Origin: JABFRJ01 sp031374735
Lineage (GTDB): Bacteria > Pseudomonadota > Alphaproteobacteria > Rhizobiales > Hyphomicrobiaceae
DNA: 64,000 bases
Direction of reading: 5' to 3'
Assembly (NCBI GenBank): GCA_031374735.1
Contig: JANMGQ010000057.1
Coordinates: forward strand, 1-64,000
Position numbers and translations under genes: made by a program. The notes beneath the pieces were generated by a model, which saw nothing but the letters and a program-made list of their open reading frames with translations, was not told where the DNA came from and did no database searches. Shown here one piece after another: positions 8,049-16,655 of this stretch (position 1 is the stretch's first letter; every line of letters begins with the position of its first letter).

Positions 8049-8894
8049 TCACAACCGCTCAAACGCCGCCCCGGCTGGCCAGAACACGCGCGCCGTTGCC
8101 GAGACCCGATTCGGCTCACCTGACGTCAGCAGCGTGACCCCTGCAGGGGCAGCGCCGGCATATTCGGGATGCCGGCCGAGGTAGTCTTCGAGGCTGTCGG
8201 CGACGATCTCGGGCTGCGAGAGCAGGCGCGTGCCGGCGGGAAGTTGTCGGCGAAAGGCCTCCTCGACCAGTGGGAAATGTGTGCACCCCAGGATGACACG
8301 GTCGGGCCTGGCGCCGCCGGTCTGCTCCATCAATCCAGCGACGGCACGCGCGACGATGCCCTCAAGCTCGCTTGCCGGCCGGGCGGCCTCGATGGCGCCT
8401 GCGAGATCGGCCGCGATCTGCTGCACGACCGTCACCTTCGGGCAGCGCTTCTTGATTTCCTCGGGATAGACGTAGCTGGTGATCGTGCGTGTGGTGCCGA
8501 AGACGGCAATCAGGTCCGTGTTGTGCTTTTGCGGGTATTGCGGTGTCGTCACGGCCCAGGGCGTGTGCGTCGCCACCTCCACCGTCGGCGCGACAATGCC
8601 GAGAATGTTGCGGCCCTTCCATTCCGAACCCGGCAGCCAATCGCGCTGCAGCGTGCGGGCGGCAACACATGTCGCAGTGTTGCAGCCAAGCAGCACGAGC
8701 TTTGCGCCACGCTCGAACAGAGCTTCGACACCGGCGCGCGTGAGATCGACAACCTCATCCGACGGACGATTGCCATAGGGCACATGCGCGTGATCGCCGA
8801 GGTAGGTGAAGGCGCGAGTGGGAAAGCGCTCCGCGAGCGCCCGCAAGACCGTGAGACCGCCATGGCCGCTGTCGAACACGCCGATCATGGGCAT
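8049..8894 (-). CDS. murI: Glutamate racemase
   Basis: The 281-residue cytoplasmic enzyme interconverts L- and D-glutamate for peptidoglycan synthesis. The N-terminus 'MIGVFDSGHGGLTVLRAL' is diagnostic. The two catalytic cysteines are Cys71 ('LLGCNTATC') and Cys204 ('ILGCTHFPLV'), and 'YLGDHAHVPYG' is the usual substrate loop. The C-terminal 'LLTSGEPNRVS' also matches the family. I start at ATG 8894 (MPMIGVFD); a TTG at 8963 in the same frame would add 23 residues with no family support. nudC lies upstream in the same direction, separated by a 27-bp inverted repeat. Confidence 0.93.
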   Translation of the reverse strand: MPMIGVFDSGHGGLTVLRALAERFPTRAFTYLGDHAHVPYGNRPSDEVVDLTRAGVEALFERGAKLVLLGCNTATCVAARTLQRDWLPGSEWKGRNILGIVAPTVEVATHTPWAVTTPQYPQKHNTDLIAVFGTTRTITSYVYPEEIKKRCPKVTVVQQIAADLAGAIEAARPASELEGIVARAVAGLMEQTGGARPDRVILGCTHFPLVEEAFRRQLPAGTRLLSQPEIVADSLEDYLGRHPEYAGAAPAGVTLLTSGEPNRVSATARVFWPAGAAFERL

Positions 8895-8972
8895 CCCCGA
8901 TGTCGCAAGCGACTCGCCGCCTGAGCCGCGGCCGTCGATTAGCGCTTTTGCCGGACGAAACAAAGGCGCTGT

Positions 8973-8999
8973 TGGTGTCTCACCTCAGGTCAGACACCA
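8973..8999. repeat. Inverted repeat of the 'TGGTGTCTGACC' family, copy 1
   Basis: TGGTGTCT and AGACACCA arms flank a CACCTCAGGTC centre, giving a nearly perfect 27-bp palindrome between murI and nudC. Two similar hairpins lie at 49434-49458 and 49505-49530. Confidence 0.7.
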
Positions 9000-9004
9000 T
9001 AGCC

Positions 9005-9955
9005 TCAGACCTCGCCCTCGACGAAGCTCGTGATCAATGCGCAGGCGATGGCTTGTTGGCCCGGCACCCACCAGTTCTTGGGGTGTTTGCGCTCCAGCAT
9101 CTGCTTGACCTCGTCGCGCGAGAACCAGCGTGCTTCCTCAATCTCTTTGGGATCGATGTTGATGTCCGTTGTCTCGGCATAGCCGATGCAACCGATCATC
9201 AACGAGTGGGGAAACGCCCAGGGCTGCGTCGAATGATATTTGACCTCGCCGACGCGCACGCCCGCTTCCTCGAACACCTCGCGCTGGACGGCATGTGCGA
9301 TGTCTTCGCCCGCCTCGATGAAGCCAGCCAGCGTTGAATACATGCGCGGCTCTTTGCCAAAGCGGGCTTCATGACCAAGCAGGCAGCGGTTGTTCTTTTT
9401 GTCGATCACCAACATGATCACGACCGGGTCAGTGCGCGGAAAGTGTTCGAGCCCACATGCCCAACACTGGCGCTTCCAGCCGGCTTCCTTGAACAGCGTG
9501 GTGCCACCGCAGCGGCCGCAACAGCGGCAGTTTTCGTGCCAGTGCGAGAGCGACTTGGCCTGCCCGACAAGCGACAAATCCTCCGCACTCATCGTGCCCT
9601 GCATGGCAAGCGAGCGCAGGTCGACGATGGGCCGCAGCAATTCAAGCGCGCGCGGGGCGTGGCGGGTGCGATGCTCCGTCACCGAAAGCGCGAAGTGGCC
9701 TGCCCCGGATGTGCGGTCAACCCCGAGAAAAATCAGATCCTGCAGCGGCAGCTCGGCCGCCTCGATCTCAGCGCGCGCGAGCCAGCGGATCTCAGCTTTC
9801 GTACGATCGGCACTGGAGCGGATGACGGGTTTCTGATCAGCCAGCACGAGGAAGCGTCCATCCGTCCGGGCGAGTAGGCCGTCGATGTAGGCACTGTCGG
9901 AACGGCGCAGACCTTGCCGGTCGAGGCTGGTGGTGGTGCCGAGTGTGGGCGTCAT
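9005..9955 (-). CDS. nudC: NAD(+) diphosphatase (Nudix, zinc ribbon)
   Basis: The 316-residue protein carries, in order, an N-terminal NUDIX-like domain, a zinc ribbon with two CxxC pairs ('CRCCGRCG' and 'CWACG', about residues 155-185), and a Nudix hydrolase domain. The Nudix box is 'GFIEAGEDIAHAVQREVFEE' followed by AG. The NudC signature 'STQPWAFPHS' follows it and specifies NAD(H) or NAD-capped RNA as substrate. The product hydrolyses NAD(H) to NMN(H) and AMP and removes NAD caps from RNA 5' ends. The ATG at 9955 gives a normal family length. Confidence 0.92.
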   Translation of the reverse strand: MTPTLGTTTSLDRQGLRRSDSAYIDGLLARTDGRFLVLADQKPVIRSSADRTKAEIRWLARAEIEAAELPLQDLIFLGVDRTSGAGHFALSVTEHRTRHAPRALELLRPIVDLRSLAMQGTMSAEDLSLVGQAKSLSHWHENCRCCGRCGGTTLFKEAGWKRQCWACGLEHFPRTDPVVIMLVIDKKNNRCLLGHEARFGKEPRMYSTLAGFIEAGEDIAHAVQREVFEEAGVRVGEVKYHSTQPWAFPHSLMIGCIGYAETTDINIDPKEIEEARWFSRDEVKQMLERKHPKNWWVPGQQAIACALITSFVEGEV

Positions 9956-10071
9956 TCACTCCCCCTGTCACAAGTCGGTGCGTGTCCAAATTGAGATGTA
10001 TCTATGGACTGAGGGCTACGGGAACGCAAAGGCGCTGCCCGAGAACAGGGAATTTTGCACCAGTTTCGCCG

Positions 10072-11511
10072 TCACGGCTTCTGCCGCAGGTCTGGTGTGG
10101 CCATCAATCGGAACGCCACCGCGCTGATCTCGCCGCCCTCGACGCGACCGTCCTTGTGCAGGATCAAAAGGTCGCGGATTTCGCCTTCCTTCATCTCGGT
10201 CTTCTCTTCCGGATCGGCGTCGACCATCCAGCGCAACCAGAACGGCAACATGGAACGTGCGTCGAGCGGCGGCAGCGGCGTGCCGCCCGTACGCGGATCA
10301 CCCCGCCACGCCGTGACCTTCATCTCGGTTGGATCGCGCCAATCGTCGACACGATGCCAGACGCCCAAGCGCGACAACACCTCGCCGTAGAGCGTGGGTA
10401 AGTCTTCGACGCGCTTGGTTTGTCCGTCCTTCGCGCTCATATCCCCGAAGCCAACCAACTCTTTGCGCACGAATACGTGGCCATCGACACCCGGGCGCCA
10501 TGTCTCGGCCAACCGCGGTAGCCGCGCGTGTAGGGCGCCAACGGCCCGCGTTAATGCTTGGATTTGTCCTGTGGCCACGACATCGATCTGCCCCCGCAAT
10601 GGCCCCCGACCGATAGACGCCAGCATTTCGACTTGCGCCACCTGCGGCGGGGTGGATGGGTCGGCGGCAACTGAGACTTGATGCATCGCCTCATGTGGTG
10701 GCCCGAAATCGAAGTGAAGGTCCGCCGTCGGTTCCTCGTGGTCGGCGTACTCTTTGACCGCGCGGTGATCGCGCGGCACGGTCAAGCGGCCGTTGACCGG
10801 CGCCAGGCCGTCGAGCATTGCCTCCGCCACGATCGCGACCAGAACCTTCGTCTCCTCGATGAGCGCCGCGTCCGTCATCACCAGATCGGGCAATCCGACC
10901 CGGCGCAGCCCTTCGGTCGCAATCGAACGCCCTTCGAAGTCGGCGGGCGCGATATGTTTCAATTCGAGCTCAGTGGGCGCCTCCAGTGGTTCGCCTTTGT
11001 CACAGGCCCCGAGAGCGGTGTTTGTGACGCCGTCCATCACGAAACGGCTTCCAGTGGCACGTCCGAGATCGAAGCCAAAGCGCACGATCTCGCGGAACGG
11101 CTCGACATCAAGCGTTGGCGGCGCGGTGATGACAATCTCGATGGCTCGGAGGCGCTTGGGCGGCACGCCGATGGCATCAGCGATGTCGATGCCGAAGGTG
11201 GCTTCGATGTCGCCATAGGACCGCTCGGGCGCATCAATTTTGCGCACGGAGATCGGCAATAGTCCCGCTCCATCCCATGCGGCGACATCGTCGACGAGCA
11301 CATGGTGGGTCAACGTTTGGGCGAGCACCCGCGCGAAGCCGGCGACATCGACACGGCGATCTTCTGGACGGAACAAGATCAAGGCCCAGGTAAATGGCCG
11401 GCGGTTGCTCGTTGGCACGGGCGCAGGTGGCACTGTCTGGGCAAGAACTGGCCAGGGTGTGAGCGCCGCGATGGCCGCCCCGCGCAAGACATCTCGCCGA
11501 TCGAGTTGCAT
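10072..11511 (-). CDS. Tat-exported protein of unknown function
   Basis: The 479-residue protein starts MQLDRRDVLRGAAIAALTP, a twin-arginine signal with an apparent cleavage site after 'VLAQ'. The mature part is hydrophilic with few cysteines. It contains features such as 'RPFTWALILFRPEDRRVD', 'YGDIEATFGIDIADAIG', 'LHFDFGPPHEAMHQVSVAADP' and 'SMLPFWLRWMVDADPEEKTEMKEGEIRDLLILH'. I do not recognise a family, and no cofactor or metal motif is obvious. The ATG at 11511 is preceded by AGGAGTGGAG; the frame extends upstream to 11556 without a ribosome site. A Tat signal suggests that it folds in the cytoplasm before export. Its neighbours (nudC downstream, another exported unknown upstream) do not identify a pathway. 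Confidence 0.75.
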   Translation of the reverse strand: MQLDRRDVLRGAAIAALTPWPVLAQTVPPAPVPTSNRRPFTWALILFRPEDRRVDVAGFARVLAQTLTHHVLVDDVAAWDGAGLLPISVRKIDAPERSYGDIEATFGIDIADAIGVPPKRLRAIEIVITAPPTLDVEPFREIVRFGFDLGRATGSRFVMDGVTNTALGACDKGEPLEAPTELELKHIAPADFEGRSIATEGLRRVGLPDLVMTDAALIEETKVLVAIVAEAMLDGLAPVNGRLTVPRDHRAVKEYADHEEPTADLHFDFGPPHEAMHQVSVAADPSTPPQVAQVEMLASIGRGPLRGQIDVVATGQIQALTRAVGALHARLPRLAETWRPGVDGHVFVRKELVGFGDMSAKDGQTKRVEDLPTLYGEVLSRLGVWHRVDDWRDPTEMKVTAWRGDPRTGGTPLPPLDARSMLPFWLRWMVDADPEEKTEMKEGEIRDLLILHKDGRVEGGEISAVAFRLMATPDLRQKP

Positions 11512-11598
11512 GGCCTGCGCTCCACTCCTGTACCTAAGAGAGCATCCACATTCCAAGTTGCTGGCACGTTAATCGTCTCAGTTAACGGGCCATGATCA

Positions 11599-12018
11599 TC
11601 ACCCCTTGGCGAGGCATGTGCCGCGATATTGCGACACGATCGGCTGACCGAGCAGACCGAAATGCCGTGAATGCACAGCCGGATGCCCCATCGATCCTGC
11701 ATCTCGGTCATAGATGGTTGTCAGGTTCAGGTAGCCCTCGCCGACAGCCTCCAAGAAGTGCACGGCGTTGACGGCGCGAATGATGCGCAAGACAGAGCGA
11801 CGTTCGCCACTGACCAGCTCGGCGTCCTGTTTGGCATGATTGATAGAGCCAATCTCAAGCGTCACAGGGCCAGCCTTTGTCGGCTTGAAACGGCCTTTCG
11901 CGTGGGCATGCGCCGCCCCGATCTTGAACGTGCACGTATAGCCTTTGGGCTCGTCCATGGCGGCAGCAGGACAGACGGAGGCCGTGAGCAGGGCAAGGGC
12001 AGCAAAAACGCGGAGCAT
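11599..12018 (-). CDS. Small exported protein of unknown function
   Basis: The 139-residue protein has a Sec signal peptide (MLRVFAALALLTASVCPAAA) and a mature domain starting near MDEPKGYTC. Two cysteines, one near each end of the mature protein ('GYTCTFK' and 'RGTCLAKG'), could form a disulfide. The pattern 'AGPVTLEIGSINHAKQDAELV' and 'YLNLTTIYD' suggests a beta-rich fold. The family is not recognised. I start at ATG 12018 because it begins the signal peptide; the frame continues upstream to 12138 without support. It is transcribed toward the Tat-exported unknown, 87 bp away, and the two may be co-transcribed. Confidence 0.7.
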   Translation of the reverse strand: MLRVFAALALLTASVCPAAAMDEPKGYTCTFKIGAAHAHAKGRFKPTKAGPVTLEIGSINHAKQDAELVSGERRSVLRIIRAVNAVHFLEAVGEGYLNLTTIYDRDAGSMGHPAVHSRHFGLLGQPIVSQYRGTCLAKG

Positions 12019-12123
12019 GTGGGACGCGATACTAACGGTGAAGAGGGCGTGCCTGACATGTGGCACATCTGCTGCCGCGCGGTCCATGAGCGCGGCAGCG
12101 TGCGCACAGGCGATCGCATGAAC

Positions 12124-12296
12124 CGTCATCCCGCACAAACGCGGCCCCTTCAGGCCGCGTGCAGATGCGGGATCCAGCGCAAGACGTCCGCGAAGCGGTC
12201 CGCGTTAACCGGTCTGTAATGTGCGCGACGCGCACTCACCTGCTGGATCCCGCATCTGCGCGCGGCCGAACGGGGCCGCACGTGTGAGGGATGACG
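12124..12296. repeat. 173-bp imperfect palindrome with 55-bp arms
   Basis: The left arm (12124-12178) begins CGTCATCCC and ends GGGATCCAGC. The right arm (12242-12296) is its reverse complement with about eight mismatches in 55. The 63-bp centre includes TCCGCGAAGCGGTC. Related sequence (the same centre plus one arm) lies at 61793-61899. The element occupies the region between a divergent exported-protein gene and nadK. Confidence 0.85.
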
Positions 12297-12371
12297 AGGT
12301 CTTTGTTCATGCGATCGCCCTGCCCGCGGCACCTGTGCTACACGGAACGTGCACAGCATTCAGGCCCGACC

Positions 12372-13148
12372 ATGCCGACCAAGCCGTTTGACCGCATTTC
12401 CTTCCTCGCGAGTGATGGCGTCGATGCCCAGGCGGCACTGCGCCGGCTCGTCCATGCCTATGGCAACTCCCCCTCGAAGACGGCCGACGTTATCGTGGCG
12501 CTTGGCGGCGACGGGTTCATGCTCGAAACGCTGCACCGGCACATGCACGAGCGCATCCCGATCTACGGCATGAACCGGGGCTCGGTGGGCTTCCTTATGA
12601 ACGAGTTTCGCGAAGACGATCTGCTGGCGCGCTTGGAACGCGCCGAGACAACCAAAGTGCATCCGTTGTCGATGACGGCCCACAGCGCCGAGGGAGAGAT
12701 GACAACGGCACTCGCGATCAACGAAGTCTCGCTCTATCGCCAGACGCATCAGGCCGCAAAGTTGCGCATCCATGTCGACGGCAAGGAGCGGCTTGGCGAA
12801 CTCATCTGCGACGGCGTGCTGGTCGCAACGCCAGCCGGCTCGACCGCCTACAATCTCTCGGCCCAGGGGCCGATCTTGCCGATCGACGCCTCGTTGTTGG
12901 CGCTGACGGCCATCAGCCCGTTCCGGCCGCGGCGCTGGCGCGGCGCGTTGTTGCCGAGCGCGGCGCAAATCCGTATCGACGTCCTCGATGCCGGCAAGCG
13001 GCCGGTCAATGCGGTCGCCGATAACAAGGAGACGCGCAGCGTCGTGCGCGTCGATGTCGTGGAAGCCAGCACCATCGACCTGTTCATGCTGTTCGACCAC
13101 GGCCACAGTCTGGACGAGCGCATCCTGTCCGAGCAATTCCGGATCTGA
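12372..13148 (+). CDS. nadK: NAD kinase
   Basis: The 258-residue enzyme phosphorylates NAD to NADP with ATP or polyphosphate. The family's 'ALGGDGFML' motif is at residues 43-51 (GGDG 45-48), the 'AINEVSLYR' motif at about 117, and the 'DGVLVATPAGSTAYNLSAQGPILP' block at about 145-170. Length and domain order are normal for the short alphaproteobacterial form. I use ATG 12372 (MPTKPFDRISF); the frame is open back to 12291 but that part lies in the palindromic repeat. It appears to be monocistronic, followed by a convergent gene. Confidence 0.94.
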   Translation: MPTKPFDRISFLASDGVDAQAALRRLVHAYGNSPSKTADVIVALGGDGFMLETLHRHMHERIPIYGMNRGSVGFLMNEFREDDLLARLERAETTKVHPLSMTAHSAEGEMTTALAINEVSLYRQTHQAAKLRIHVDGKERLGELICDGVLVATPAGSTAYNLSAQGPILPIDASLLALTAISPFRPRRWRGALLPSAAQIRIDVLDAGKRPVNAVADNKETRSVVRVDVVEASTIDLFMLFDHGHSLDERILSEQFRI

Positions 13149-13198
13149 TCTGGCCCAGGCCCCCAGGCCGAGGATCAGGACGAGTGAACGCGCGGCCG

Positions 13199-14065
13199 TT
13201 ATTGTTTCGGCGCGTCTGGCAGCGTCCCCGTTGTGATGGTCCCAGTTGTGATCGGCGCTGCCGGTTGACCGGTTTGCGGCACGACAGAGGGTGACGTCTC
13301 CGCGGCGCGGCCACGCTGGTTCCAGGACGACGCGAGCGCCCGCCAGTCGACGCCGAACCACTTGTCACGATCGACCGGCAACAAGCGCTTCTGCAAACTC
13401 GACCACATGCTCTGCGATGAGAGTACCGAGGTGAAGGTTTTCAGCGGCGGCGTCACCAGGATCACCAGACCGAGCGCAACAGCCATGGCAAGTGAGTGTC
13501 CCCAATGCTTGGCATCGACAAGCTTCACGGCGGTGCCGAATGACGACTTGATGCGCACGTCCATCACATCGACCGAGTACATCTCATCCAGGATCAAGTG
13601 CGTCATGTAGCCGATGAACATGAAGCCCGCGGCGAGCCACGCAACGCCATCAGGCCGACGCAGGAGATAGTAGTAGACGACGGCCGTTGCGCAGGCGCAG
13701 AATACTGCCGCTAGAATAGAGTGCCAGATGCCACGGTGATAGCTGAGCTCGTGGAACACGGCCTTGGCGCCATAGCGCACGAACACCAACGTACCGAGCC
13801 ACAGCGCCATCAGTTCCACGACTGAGAAATACTCGGCTGCGCTAAACAACACCGCGAACGAGAAGAATACCGCAAGGCCGGAGAACATGGCCTTGCTCGG
13901 ACGCGAGTCCTTGAGATCAATATCCGGCAGGACAGAGCCGAGCACACCCGCCATGGTGACCGCGATGAGGTTTTCCGGCGCAACCACGTCTGCCGCGAGT
14001 GTCAGCGTCGCGGCGGCCCCGCTGACCAAAGTGCCAACCGCAATGTGCGTGGTGAAATTCGCCAT
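13199..14065 (-). CDS. YdjM/DUF457-type membrane-bound metal-dependent hydrolase
   Basis: The 288-residue integral membrane protein begins MANFTTHIAVG, the usual start of the LexA-binding, inner-membrane 'YdjM/YbcI' family (DUF457). Conserved polar residues sit between transmembrane segments: 'THIAVG', 'VLPDIDLKDS', 'YHRGIWHSILAAVF' and 'THLILDEMYSVD'. The His/Asp clusters would bind a metal at the membrane surface. About six or seven membrane segments occupy residues 10-205. The C-terminal 70 residues (Thr/Pro-rich, '...APITTGTITTGTLPDAPKQ') are disordered and not part of the core family. The ATG 14065 follows GAGGCGGA. The substrate is unknown for the family. Confidence 0.82.
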   Translation of the reverse strand: MANFTTHIAVGTLVSGAAATLTLAADVVAPENLIAVTMAGVLGSVLPDIDLKDSRPSKAMFSGLAVFFSFAVLFSAAEYFSVVELMALWLGTLVFVRYGAKAVFHELSYHRGIWHSILAAVFCACATAVVYYYLLRRPDGVAWLAAGFMFIGYMTHLILDEMYSVDVMDVRIKSSFGTAVKLVDAKHWGHSLAMAVALGLVILVTPPLKTFTSVLSSQSMWSSLQKRLLPVDRDKWFGVDWRALASSWNQRGRAAETSPSVVPQTGQPAAPITTGTITTGTLPDAPKQ

Positions 14066-14411
14066 GTGTTCCGCCTCACGTGTTCTGCGTCGACCACCAC
14101 AGCCACGCCAACGCATGCGACCTGCTGGGACAAGGCCCTGATTGGGAACGCGATTCGGCGGCACACCACCAGCAGGTTTAGCGCGAAACGTGTGGACAAC
14201 CGCAGTTCGGAGGACGGACGGTGCACAGCCATACATCCGTCGTGAACGGCCTGTAGCTTTTTGGCACACGGCGGGATAACACTCCCGCCGTCAGGTGTAG
14301 CTGCCCCACCGGGCGCGGCGCACTAGGAGGCTGAACACGAATTTCCGGCAGCGCCGATACCATCCGCGCGCCGCCGCCAATTTGGAGTGGGCAAATGAGT
14401 GGAGTGAGCAG
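14066..14411. other. Divergent intergenic region with a hairpin
   Basis: These 346 bp separate the divergent DUF457 and DUF2541-like genes and should carry both promoters. A perfect 9-bp stem (ACGGCGGGA at 14268-14276, six-base loop, TCCCGCCGT at 14283-14291) is the only clear structure. It is not followed by a T-run. I see no convincing promoter boxes. A Shine-Dalgarno (GGAG) at 14401-14404 serves the gene at 14412. Confidence 0.5.
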
Positions 14412-15668
14412 ATGATGCAATGGTTGAAGGCGACCGGTGCCGTGGCGGCATTGGTCATGACTGCAACTGCCGCGCAAGCGCAGGACCAGTGGGTGACGAT
14501 GGGCTCTAAACCCGTGGCGACGTCAGGCAAGTCGAGCGACACTATTGACGTGTCGACCGCCAAAGGTAACTTCAAGGCCATCCGCCTGATCACCAAGGAC
14601 GGCGGCATTGTCCTTGAAAACATTGAAGTGCTCTACTCCGGTGGCGCCGTTCACAACGAGCGCCGTCCGATCAATATGAACCCGAACGATCGCACCCGCG
14701 CCATCGATCAGCGCGATCAGGCGCGCTTCATCGAGAAGGTGACGCTGTCGTTCAAGCCCGGCAACGGCACGTCCGTTGTAGAAATCCAGGGACTGCAAAA
14801 CAGCGAGGGCGCGCGCGCAACGCGGTCGGCCTCTGCAACGCCGGCACCGGGCCCGTCTTCAGCACCGGGACCGGCTCCGAAGGCCCCCGTTGCAGCACCG
14901 ATCCCCGCTACGCCAACAGCCCCTGTCGCCGCAACGACGAAACCCGGTCAACAGACCGAGTCCGGCGACGTGCTGTTTGGCACGCAGACCGTTGGCTTCG
15001 GCGTTGACCGTGACGTCATCCGTGTCGGTGCTGAAGTCGGCAAGTTCGACCGCATTCGCATGCGCGTGCTCGACAACGACATCTTCATCCGCTCAATGAA
15101 GGTTGTGTTCGCCAACGGCGAAAGCGAAGAAATCGCCTACAACGCGGACGTCAAGGCCAACTCGCGCACGCGCTGGATCCCGCTCAAGGGCGATCGGTTC
15201 ATCAAAGAAATCCAGCTGATCTATAACTCGAAGCCGAACTTCAAGGGCCGCGCCTACATCGAAGTCTACGGCGAGTACGCTGAAGGCTGGCTGGGCGCTG
15301 CGGGCGAAGGCAAGAAGTTCAATGAGGGTTGGGTTCTCCTCGGCGGCCAGACTGCAGGCTTCACGATTGACCGCAACGACATCATCAAAGTTGGTCGCAA
15401 CGACGGCGGCTTCCGCAAGATACGCGTCAACGTCAAAGACGAGACCATCACGCTGTTCGAAGTGCGCGTGATCTACGGCAATGGCGAAGTTGACATCATT
15501 CCGGCAAACCGCACGGCGGTTCGTCCCGGTGGCGTTTACGGCCCGATTGACCTGAAGGGTGGCTCGCGCATCATCCAGGAGATCCGTCCGACCTATCGGA
15601 CGCGCATCTTCCAGCAGGGTGGCGTTGCCCGCGGCCGCTCGGTGGTGGAGTTCTGGGGCCAGCACTGA
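14412..15668 (+). CDS. Exported protein with three DUF2541-like modules
   Basis: The 418-residue protein has a signal peptide (MMQWLKATGAVAALVMTATAAQA). It has three copies of one beta-rich module, at about residues 25-125, 175-285 and 300-418. Each copy repeats the pattern 'GxQTxGFxxDRxxIxVG', then 'FxxIRxxVxDxxIxxxxxxVxFxNGE', then 'xxLKGxRxIxEIxxxY'. A Pro/Ala/Thr-rich linker (about 130-172) joins modules one and two. The modules resemble DUF2541, found singly in small secreted enterobacterial proteins. The function is unknown; a periplasmic or surface binding role is plausible. ATG 14412 has GGAG seven bases upstream; 14415 is an equally good ATG. A GNRA-loop hairpin terminator follows. 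Confidence 0.8.
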   Translation: MMQWLKATGAVAALVMTATAAQAQDQWVTMGSKPVATSGKSSDTIDVSTAKGNFKAIRLITKDGGIVLENIEVLYSGGAVHNERRPINMNPNDRTRAIDQRDQARFIEKVTLSFKPGNGTSVVEIQGLQNSEGARATRSASATPAPGPSSAPGPAPKAPVAAPIPATPTAPVAATTKPGQQTESGDVLFGTQTVGFGVDRDVIRVGAEVGKFDRIRMRVLDNDIFIRSMKVVFANGESEEIAYNADVKANSRTRWIPLKGDRFIKEIQLIYNSKPNFKGRAYIEVYGEYAEGWLGAAGEGKKFNEGWVLLGGQTAGFTIDRNDIIKVGRNDGGFRKIRVNVKDETITLFEVRVIYGNGEVDIIPANRTAVRPGGVYGPIDLKGGSRIIQEIRPTYRTRIFQQGGVARGRSVVEFWGQH

Positions 15669-15704
15669 ATTGCGCTGCGTCGTAGATACCGAAGCGTAAG
15701 TTGG

Positions 15705-15732
15705 AGGGAAGCCGCAAGGCTTCCCTTCTGCG
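15705..15732 (+). terminator. Probable terminator after the DUF2541-like gene
   Basis: A perfect 9-bp stem (AGGGAAGCC / GGCTTCCCT) closed by a GCAA tetraloop begins 37 bases after the stop codon. The following TCTGCG is only weakly T-rich, so the call rests on the stem and its position. Confidence 0.5.
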
Positions 15733-15818
15733 CGTCTGGAGCACTTGCTGGAATTGACGAGCCGACTGATCGTCAGACAGAGACATCGCCGTTCACGTAA
15801 GGCCCACCGGAAGCTGGC

Positions 15819-16655
15819 ATGGAACTCTGGCACGTCGCGACAGCCTTACTGAGCGCCCTGCTGCATGCCGGTTGGAATGCGGCTGTCAAGGCTGACACGC
15901 GGCCGACCGACATGATGACCGCACAGATGGTCATGGCTGCAATCCTCGTCGTCCCCGGCTTGTTTTGGTCGGGACTACCGGCCCCCGCATCCTGGCCGTG
16001 GATCGCTGCCTCCACGACGCTGAACCTCATCACGGTCACCTCGCTGCTGAAGGCTTATGAGGTCGTCGGTTTTGGCGTGGGATATCCTGTCATTCGCGCT
16101 CTATCGGTGCTGCTGGTCGTGCCGGCCGCAGCCCTACTCTCCGGCGAGATGCTGTCAGGCTACGGCCTGGCGGGTGTCGCGTTGATGGCGCTTGCACTTG
16201 GCTTGCTCGGCTTTGGCAACGCCGGCGCGCCGCTTCCGGCGGCAGCCTTCGGATGGATTGCGCTGTCTGGTATTGCGACCGCCGCTTATGTGATGTGTGA
16301 TGCGCGCGGTGTACGGGCGTCGGGCTCGCCCTGGGCCTATGGTTTCGCCGTCTCGATCACCAACGCGGCGGTGATGCTCGGACGCCAGTTCGCAGGTGGG
16401 GCGAATCCCGTGCGGCTGATGACGCAAAACGCCGCCAAGGCCCTGCCGATCGCATTCGCTTCCGTTGCGTCCTATCAGCTGATCCTGCTCGTCTGGATGA
16501 GCGCTCCGGTGGCACCGGCTGCGGCCATCCGCGACACGAGCGCCATTTTTGCCGTGCTCATTGCCGTGTTCTGGTTGAGGGAGCCGTTCACCCGCTATCG
16601 GTTGATGGCTGTTGCTTGCGCGGCGCTCGCGGTGCCGCTGCTACGCTTCGCGTGA
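15819..16655 (+). CDS. EamA-family (DMT) transporter
   Basis: The 278-residue protein is almost entirely hydrophobic, with about ten transmembrane segments in two similar halves, as in drug/metabolite transporters. It begins MELWHVATALLSALLHAGWNA; the 'HAGWNA' near the start is common in this family. The substrate cannot be inferred; relatives export amino acids or other metabolites. The stop codon overlaps the 3' end of the convergent gene by 15 bases. Confidence 0.85.
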   Translation: MELWHVATALLSALLHAGWNAAVKADTRPTDMMTAQMVMAAILVVPGLFWSGLPAPASWPWIAASTTLNLITVTSLLKAYEVVGFGVGYPVIRALSVLLVVPAAALLSGEMLSGYGLAGVALMALALGLLGFGNAGAPLPAAAFGWIALSGIATAAYVMCDARGVRASGSPWAYGFAVSITNAAVMLGRQFAGGANPVRLMTQNAAKALPIAFASVASYQLILLVWMSAPVAPAAAIRDTSAIFAVLIAVFWLREPFTRYRLMAVACAALAVPLLRFA

